Assembly: GCA_017416055.1 (NCBI GenBank)
Contig: JAFQDI010000080.1
Coordinates: 1-25,486, forward strand
Length of the DNA: 25,486 nucleotides
Direction: 5' to 3'
Source of the DNA: Lachnospiraceae bacterium
Lineage (GTDB): Bacteria; Bacillota_A; Clostridia; Lachnospirales; Lachnospiraceae
Positions 21,657-25,486 of the stretch are shown here, in pieces. The position numbers and the translations under genes are program-made. The notes under the pieces were generated by a model. It made no database searches. It saw only the letters and a list, made by a program, of their open reading frames with translations, and was not told the origin of the DNA. Position 1 is the first letter of the stretch, and each line of letters starts with the position of its first letter.

Positions 21657-22661
21657 ATGGTTGTAGCATATGCGTCCAATGACGGGTACGCCAGACATCT
21701 GGCGACCAGCATGTGTTCTCTGTTTGATCGAAATCGGGCAGAGGAGACGATACGTGTCTATATTTTATCGAATCAGCTGTCAAAAGAACAGATCGCGAAG
21801 CTTGAGCGTATCGCGGATCAATATGGCAGAGAGTTGGTTGTGCTCGAGTTGGGGGATGTGCGCAGCCGTTTTCCTTACGAGATCGATACCAGAGGTTTTG
21901 ATGTCAGCGCACTGAGCCGATTTTTCATGGCAGAGATGATTCCGTCATCAGAGCAGCGCATTCTATATCTGGACTGTGACACTGTTGTGTGCGATTCACT
22001 GTCTGAGTTGTGGGAGACGAGCTTGGAGGGATATGCGATCGCTGCGGTGGCTGAGCCCACTGTCGGAATGAAGATCAAGGAACAGATCGATCTGGAAAAA
22101 GAAGAGATTTATATTAATTCAGGCGTTTTACTGATCAACCTGGCATACTGGCGACAGGAAAATGTCCAGGCAGAGTTGATCGAATTTTATCGTAAGAAGG
22201 ACGGAAGACTGTTTGCTTGCGATCAGGACACATTAAACGGTGCGCTTCAGGGCAGGATTAAATTGTTGGAGCCGAGATATAATTTTTATACGACGCTTCG
22301 CTATTTCCCTTATTCGTCGCTGGTTTTGAGAACTAACGAATATGCGGTCGTTCCCGCAGAGCAGCTGCGCAAGGCGAAGAAAAATCCCGCGATCCTTCAT
22401 TTTTTGGGAGATGAGCGCCCTTGGAAGAGGGGGAATCTGAACCCTTATCGCAAATGGTATGAGAAGTATCTGGAAATGACACCCTACGCAGGGACACCGA
22501 AGGAGAAAGGACAGGAGCTTTATCTGTTTTTCTTCCATATGCTGGAGTGGATCACGATGATCTGCCCGGAATTTCGGTTCGCAGTCAGCGATGGTTTAGG
22601 GATGTGGGTGATCGACAGAAGAAGTCGAAAGAGAAAAAAACGCAGCAGCAAGGATAGATGA
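21657..22661 (+). CDS. glycosyltransferase family 8 protein
   Basis: I start at ATG 21657 (MVVAYASNDGYARHL), the normal beginning for the family; the frame is open from ATG 21615 without a ribosome binding site. The 334-residue retaining transferase has the metal-binding DCD (106-108, YLDCDTVV), NSGVLLINL (154-162), CDQD (188-191) and the C-terminal HFLGDERPWK (248-257), all hallmarks of GT8. The donor is probably UDP-glucose or UDP-galactose. It is soluble with a basic C-terminus (RRSRKRKKRSSK) that may touch the membrane. It lies in the glycan run and ends 10 bp before the next transferase. Confidence 0.9.
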   Translation: MVVAYASNDGYARHLATSMCSLFDRNRAEETIRVYILSNQLSKEQIAKLERIADQYGRELVVLELGDVRSRFPYEIDTRGFDVSALSRFFMAEMIPSSEQRILYLDCDTVVCDSLSELWETSLEGYAIAAVAEPTVGMKIKEQIDLEKEEIYINSGVLLINLAYWRQENVQAELIEFYRKKDGRLFACDQDTLNGALQGRIKLLEPRYNFYTTLRYFPYSSLVLRTNEYAVVPAEQLRKAKKNPAILHFLGDERPWKRGNLNPYRKWYEKYLEMTPYAGTPKEKGQELYLFFFHMLEWITMICPEFRFAVSDGLGMWVIDRRSRKRKKRSSKDR

Positions 22662-22671
22662 GAGGTTTGTT

Positions 22672-23694
22672 ATGGCGTCGGTGGATGTGATCATTCCGAT
22701 TTATCACCCGGATGAAAAAGTAAATAGACTGCTGACGGCATTGAAGACGCAGACGCTTACACCGGAACGGATTATTCTAGTGCATACCGGTGAGGTCCGG
22801 AAAGATGAACCGGAGTATGAGGCGGATGCGGTGATTCGTTGTGACGAGAATGGAAAGCCGATGAAAAACTGTCCGTCGGAAGCGAAGAAGATCCTTTGTG
22901 AGATACCGGAGGAGCGATTTGATCACGGTGGGACCCGCAATTTGGGGGCATCGTTTTCCCGGGCAGAAGTGATGGTGTTTATGACGCAGGACGCGGTACC
23001 GGCGGATGATCGGCTACTGGAGGTGTTGGTCCGGGCGGTTACCGACGGTTCTGTCGGCGCAGATGGAACCAACGGGAAACTTTCCCGAAATGATGCGGTC
23101 ACTGTGGCAGCAGCTTATGCCCGCCAGCTCCCGTATGAGGATTGTCGGGCGGTTGAGCGGTATATCCGGGAGTTCAATTACCCGGAAGGCAGTGAGCTTC
23201 GCACGGCGAAGGACATTCCGATCCGAGGAATCAAGGCTTTCTGCAACTCCAATGTGTGTTCAGCCTATCGCAGAGATGTGTTTGACCGGCTGGGCGGGTT
23301 TGCGGAAAAAACCATATTTAATGAGGATATGTTGTTCGGTGCGGCTGCGATACTTGGCGGGTACGGAGTGGGTTATGCTGCCGATGCGAAAGTGTATCAT
23401 TCCCACAATCTGGGGCTTTCGGATCAGTTTCACCGCAATTTTGACAATGCAGTCTCTCAGGCGGAACACCCGGAAGTGTTTGCGGCGGTTTCCTCCGAGA
23501 AAGAGGGAATGAAGCTGGTGAAGTATTGTCTGTCCCGGATGCGGGAGGATGGCAGACTTTATCTGGCACCTTACTTTATGTTGAATTGTGCATGCCGATA
23601 TGCAGGATTTTTCCTGGGCAAACGGTTTAGGAAGCTGCCGGGTTGGTTAGTGCGGGCATGTAGTCTGAACAAGAGGTATTGGGATGTTCGTTAA
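22672..23694 (+). CDS. glycosyltransferase family 2 protein (rhamnosyltransferase-like)
   Basis: The 340-residue GT-A enzyme opens with VDVIIPIYHPDEKV, then FDHGGTRNLGA (about 83-93), and has the nucleotide-sugar/metal motif TQDA (105-108) in place of a plain DxD. The catalytic-base acid lies in FNEDMLFG. HGGTRN plus TQDA is typical of GT2 enzymes annotated as rhamnosyltransferases in polysaccharide clusters; the actual sugar is not known. AGAGG precedes the ATG. It is part of the surface-polymer gene run. Confidence 0.87.
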   Translation: MASVDVIIPIYHPDEKVNRLLTALKTQTLTPERIILVHTGEVRKDEPEYEADAVIRCDENGKPMKNCPSEAKKILCEIPEERFDHGGTRNLGASFSRAEVMVFMTQDAVPADDRLLEVLVRAVTDGSVGADGTNGKLSRNDAVTVAAAYARQLPYEDCRAVERYIREFNYPEGSELRTAKDIPIRGIKAFCNSNVCSAYRRDVFDRLGGFAEKTIFNEDMLFGAAAILGGYGVGYAADAKVYHSHNLGLSDQFHRNFDNAVSQAEHPEVFAAVSSEKEGMKLVKYCLSRMREDGRLYLAPYFMLNCACRYAGFFLGKRFRKLPGWLVRACSLNKRYWDVR

Positions 23695-23733
23695 TCGGAT
23701 AAATTATTGAGTGAAAGGTACAGGGTAATCGAG

Positions 23734-24426
23734 TTGGCAAAGGTACTGGTTATCATTCCTGCATATAATGAGGCGGAAAATATCGAACGAGTCGTGAAGA
23801 GCCTTGAGAACGCAGGAGATTGGGATTATGTGATCATCAATGACGGATCGGTGGATGACACGGCGAAGATCTGCAGACAAAAGCATTACAATCTGATCGA
23901 TCTTCCGGTAAACTTAGGTTTGATGGGTGCATTTCAGACCGGTCTGCGCTACGCATACGAAAACGGATATGATTATGCGCTTCAGTTTGATGGAGACGGC
24001 CAGCATCAGCCGGAATATATTGACGGAATGGTGGAATTGGCGACAACGGAAAATCTGGATATTGTGATCGGATCTCGGTTCGTGACGGAGAAGAAGCCGT
24101 TTACGCCACGCATGATGGGAAGTAGAGTGATCGGGGCGCTGATTTGGATGACAACCGGAAAGAAGATCAATGACCCTACGTCCGGAATGAGACTGTTTGG
24201 CAGAGACGTGATTAAAAAAATGGCCTACGACTCAAGCTTCGCTCCGGAGCCGGAAACCGTGTCCTACTTTTTGAAGTGTGGGCACACCGTAAAAGAATAT
24301 CAGGTGACGATGAAGGAGAGAGAGGCCGGGGAGAGCTATCTGAACTTTGCCAACTCTGTCAAGTACATGAGTGTGAGGTGCTTCTCCATTCTGATTCTTC
24401 AGTTGCTGAGAAAGAGGGGAAAGTGA
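23734..24426 (+). CDS. DPM1/GtrB-like GT2 (polyprenyl-phosphate glycosyltransferase)
   Basis: I place the start at TTG 23734 (MAKVLVIIPAYNEAEN), which fits family N-termini; TTG 23707 would add nine residues. The enzyme has IINDGSVDDT (34-43), the metal motif DGDGQHQ (86-92), IGSRF and NDPTSGMRLF, the standard pattern of dolichol/undecaprenyl-phosphate hexose synthases. There are no large membrane segments, only a hydrophobic C-terminal patch (CFSILILQLL). It should charge undecaprenyl phosphate with a sugar at the cytosolic face. The DUF2304 gene starts one base after its stop, the usual partner arrangement. Confidence 0.9.
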   Translation: MAKVLVIIPAYNEAENIERVVKSLENAGDWDYVIINDGSVDDTAKICRQKHYNLIDLPVNLGLMGAFQTGLRYAYENGYDYALQFDGDGQHQPEYIDGMVELATTENLDIVIGSRFVTEKKPFTPRMMGSRVIGALIWMTTGKKINDPTSGMRLFGRDVIKKMAYDSSFAPEPETVSYFLKCGHTVKEYQVTMKEREAGESYLNFANSVKYMSVRCFSILILQLLRKRGK

Positions 24427-24427
24427 T

Positions 24428-24766
24428 ATGTCGCTGACGTTGAGAATCATTTTGATTATTGCTTGTGTGTTTACGCTGGTTTATATCCGGGGCAAAATCA
24501 AAAAATCAAAATTCAAGGCAGAAGAGTCCATGTTTTGGCTAACCTTTGTGTCGCTTCTGCTACTGATCAGCATCTTCCCTCAAATTTTGACACTGATTGC
24601 CCGGGTTTTGGGAATCCAGTCGGAAGTGAACTGTATCTTCATGATCATCATTTTCCTGCTGTTGATTAAAAACTTTTTGCTGTCAAGGCAGCTGTCCGAT
24701 TTAGATGACAAGGTAAAGAAATTGGTGCAGTCCACCGCGCTTCGGGATAAGCAGAAAGAAGAGTGA
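24428..24766 (+). CDS. DUF2304 small membrane protein
   Basis: The 112-residue product has three hydrophobic segments (about 5-22, 36-54 and 66-84) and a charged C-terminal coil (QLSDLDDKVKKLVQ), matching DUF2304. This family is almost always encoded directly after a DPM1/GtrB-like GT2, as here, and probably tethers the enzyme to the membrane or helps flip its lipid-linked product. AGAGGGGAAAG in the end of the previous gene serves as the ribosome binding site. Confidence 0.88.
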   Translation: MSLTLRIILIIACVFTLVYIRGKIKKSKFKAEESMFWLTFVSLLLLISIFPQILTLIARVLGIQSEVNCIFMIIIFLLLIKNFLLSRQLSDLDDKVKKLVQSTALRDKQKEE

Positions 24767-24789
24767 CCGGGACGGAGCAGGAGAACGCT

Positions 24790-25486
24790 ATGTACACAGA
24801 GAAAGACCATACCTTCGTAGTATGTGCGTATAAGGAGAGCCAGTATCTTGAGGAAGTAGTTCGCTCGTTGCGTGCACAGACGGTAAAAAGCCGTATTTTG
24901 GTTTCCACATCGACACCGAATGCTTGGATTGAGGCGATATGTGCGAAATATGAGCTTCCACTGGTGGTCAATCGGGGGGAATCCTCCATCGCCAGAGACT
25001 GGAATTTCGGATACGATGCGGCAAAGACACCGCTGGTGACGATTGCCCATCAGGATGATATTTATGAGCCGGATTTTTTAAGCCGGACGATAGATGCGCT
25101 GAACCAGCATCAAAATGAGCGGGTACAAATTGCGTTTACGGATTATTACGAACTGAAGAACGGACGGAAGGTGGAGAAGAACCGACTGCTTACCATCAAG
25201 AGGATCTTGCTGTTCCCGTTGCGTTTGAGTCGGTTGGGTCGGTATTCTTTTATTAAGCGAAGAGTACTTTCTCTGGGAAATCCTATTTGCTGTCCGTCAG
25301 TGACTCTGGTGAAGGAGCATCTGAGCCCCGGCGTTTTCGATGTGCAGTATGTGAATGGCTGTGATTATAAGACTTGGGCCGGCCTTGCCGGAAAGAAAGG
25401 TATGTTTTTATATATCCCCAAGCGGTTGATGGGGCACCGTATTCATGCTGAGTCCACGACGACGAAAAATGTTGCGGACGGAACCA
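24790..25486 (+). CDS. glycosyltransferase family 2 protein, 5' part (runs off the window)
   Basis: ATG 24790 follows GGAGCAGGAG and opens a frame with no stop to the right edge, about 232 residues. It reads MYTEKDHTFVVCAYKESQYL, then SSIARDWNFGYDAAKT (about 67-82) and the metal-binding motif HQDDIY (about 88-93), clear GT2 features. A later RIHAEST fits the C-terminal His region of this subgroup. It continues the glycan gene run, 23 bp after the DUF2304 stop. The C-terminus and exact subgroup are outside the window. Confidence 0.88.
   Translation, partial: MYTEKDHTFVVCAYKESQYLEEVVRSLRAQTVKSRILVSTSTPNAWIEAICAKYELPLVVNRGESSIARDWNFGYDAAKTPLVTIAHQDDIYEPDFLSRTIDALNQHQNERVQIAFTDYYELKNGRKVEKNRLLTIKRILLFPLRLSRLGRYSFIKRRVLSLGNPICCPSVTLVKEHLSPGVFDVQYVNGCDYKTWAGLAGKKGMFLYIPKRLMGHRIHAESTTTKNVADGT

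Noticed and set aside
17197..25486. CRISPR array, prophage, integrase or complete insertion sequence
   Set aside because: No regularly spaced repeats, no integrase or transposase gene and no terminal repeats were seen here or elsewhere in the window; only the Rpn-like fragment hints at mobile DNA.
1..25486. tRNA or rRNA genes
   Set aside because: I saw no cloverleaf with the GTTCRA T-loop or rRNA core segments on either strand by eye; a covariance-model scan was not possible.

Overview
The window (about 25.5 kb, roughly 50% GC, dense genes with strong AGGAGG-type ribosome binding sites) looks like a chromosomal segment of an anaerobic low-to-mid GC Firmicute, most likely a Lachnospiraceae (Clostridia). 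The main reasons are the cdaA-cdaR pair, a DegV protein, an HEAT-like 'SufBD'-labelled protein, Rpn/PD-(D/E)XK debris and a GT2-DUF2304 pair. Family assignments come from reading motifs by eye; no database search was possible.

Layout. (1) 1-4600: the end of an HEAT-like gene, an AEC-family permease, a secreted protein with a C-terminal membrane anchor, and a large lipoprotein that pairs a propeller-like N-terminal half with an HEISH metallopeptidase-like domain. A small remnant of the anchored protein's 3' end lies behind the lipoprotein gene. (2) 4617-9200: a LacI-type regulator divergent from a LarA-family (nickel-pincer 2-hydroxyacid racemase/epimerase) gene and a divergent triosephosphate-isomerase-like gene. 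A perfect GCAAACGTTTGC palindrome lies between the two promoters. A membrane-anchored unknown protein follows. (3) 9201-10487: an accessory patch with a promoter-leader-terminator unit, broken small genes and a two-TM unknown protein. (4) 10522-12332: divergent PHP phosphoesterase and DegV genes with a perfect 16-bp palindrome beside the degV promoter. (5) 12333-13140: a minus-strand unit of two mini-ORFs with its own promoter and terminator, then a stand-alone C-terminal piece of an Rpn-type nuclease. (6) 13173-15618: divergent FAD oxidoreductase and alpha/beta hydrolase genes.

(7) 15690-25486: one long co-directional run. It holds two uncharacterised membrane proteins, CdaA (c-di-AMP synthase), CdaR and an HPr-like protein. 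These are followed by surface-glycan genes: a HisC-like PLP enzyme broken by an in-frame amber codon, a LicC-like nucleotidyltransferase, GT8, GT2, a DPM1/GtrB-like GT2 with its DUF2304 partner, and another GT2 cut by the window end. The first part makes and controls c-di-AMP, which governs turgor and wall homeostasis. The second part probably builds and decorates a cell-surface polymer, with the PLP enzyme and the cytidylyltransferase-like protein forming an activated amino-alcohol phosphate donor.

The best candidates for something new are the two membrane proteins tied to CdaA, the LacI/LarA/TIM-like regulon, the minus-strand mini-gene unit beside the Rpn fragment, and the orphan leader RNA at about 9256-9380.
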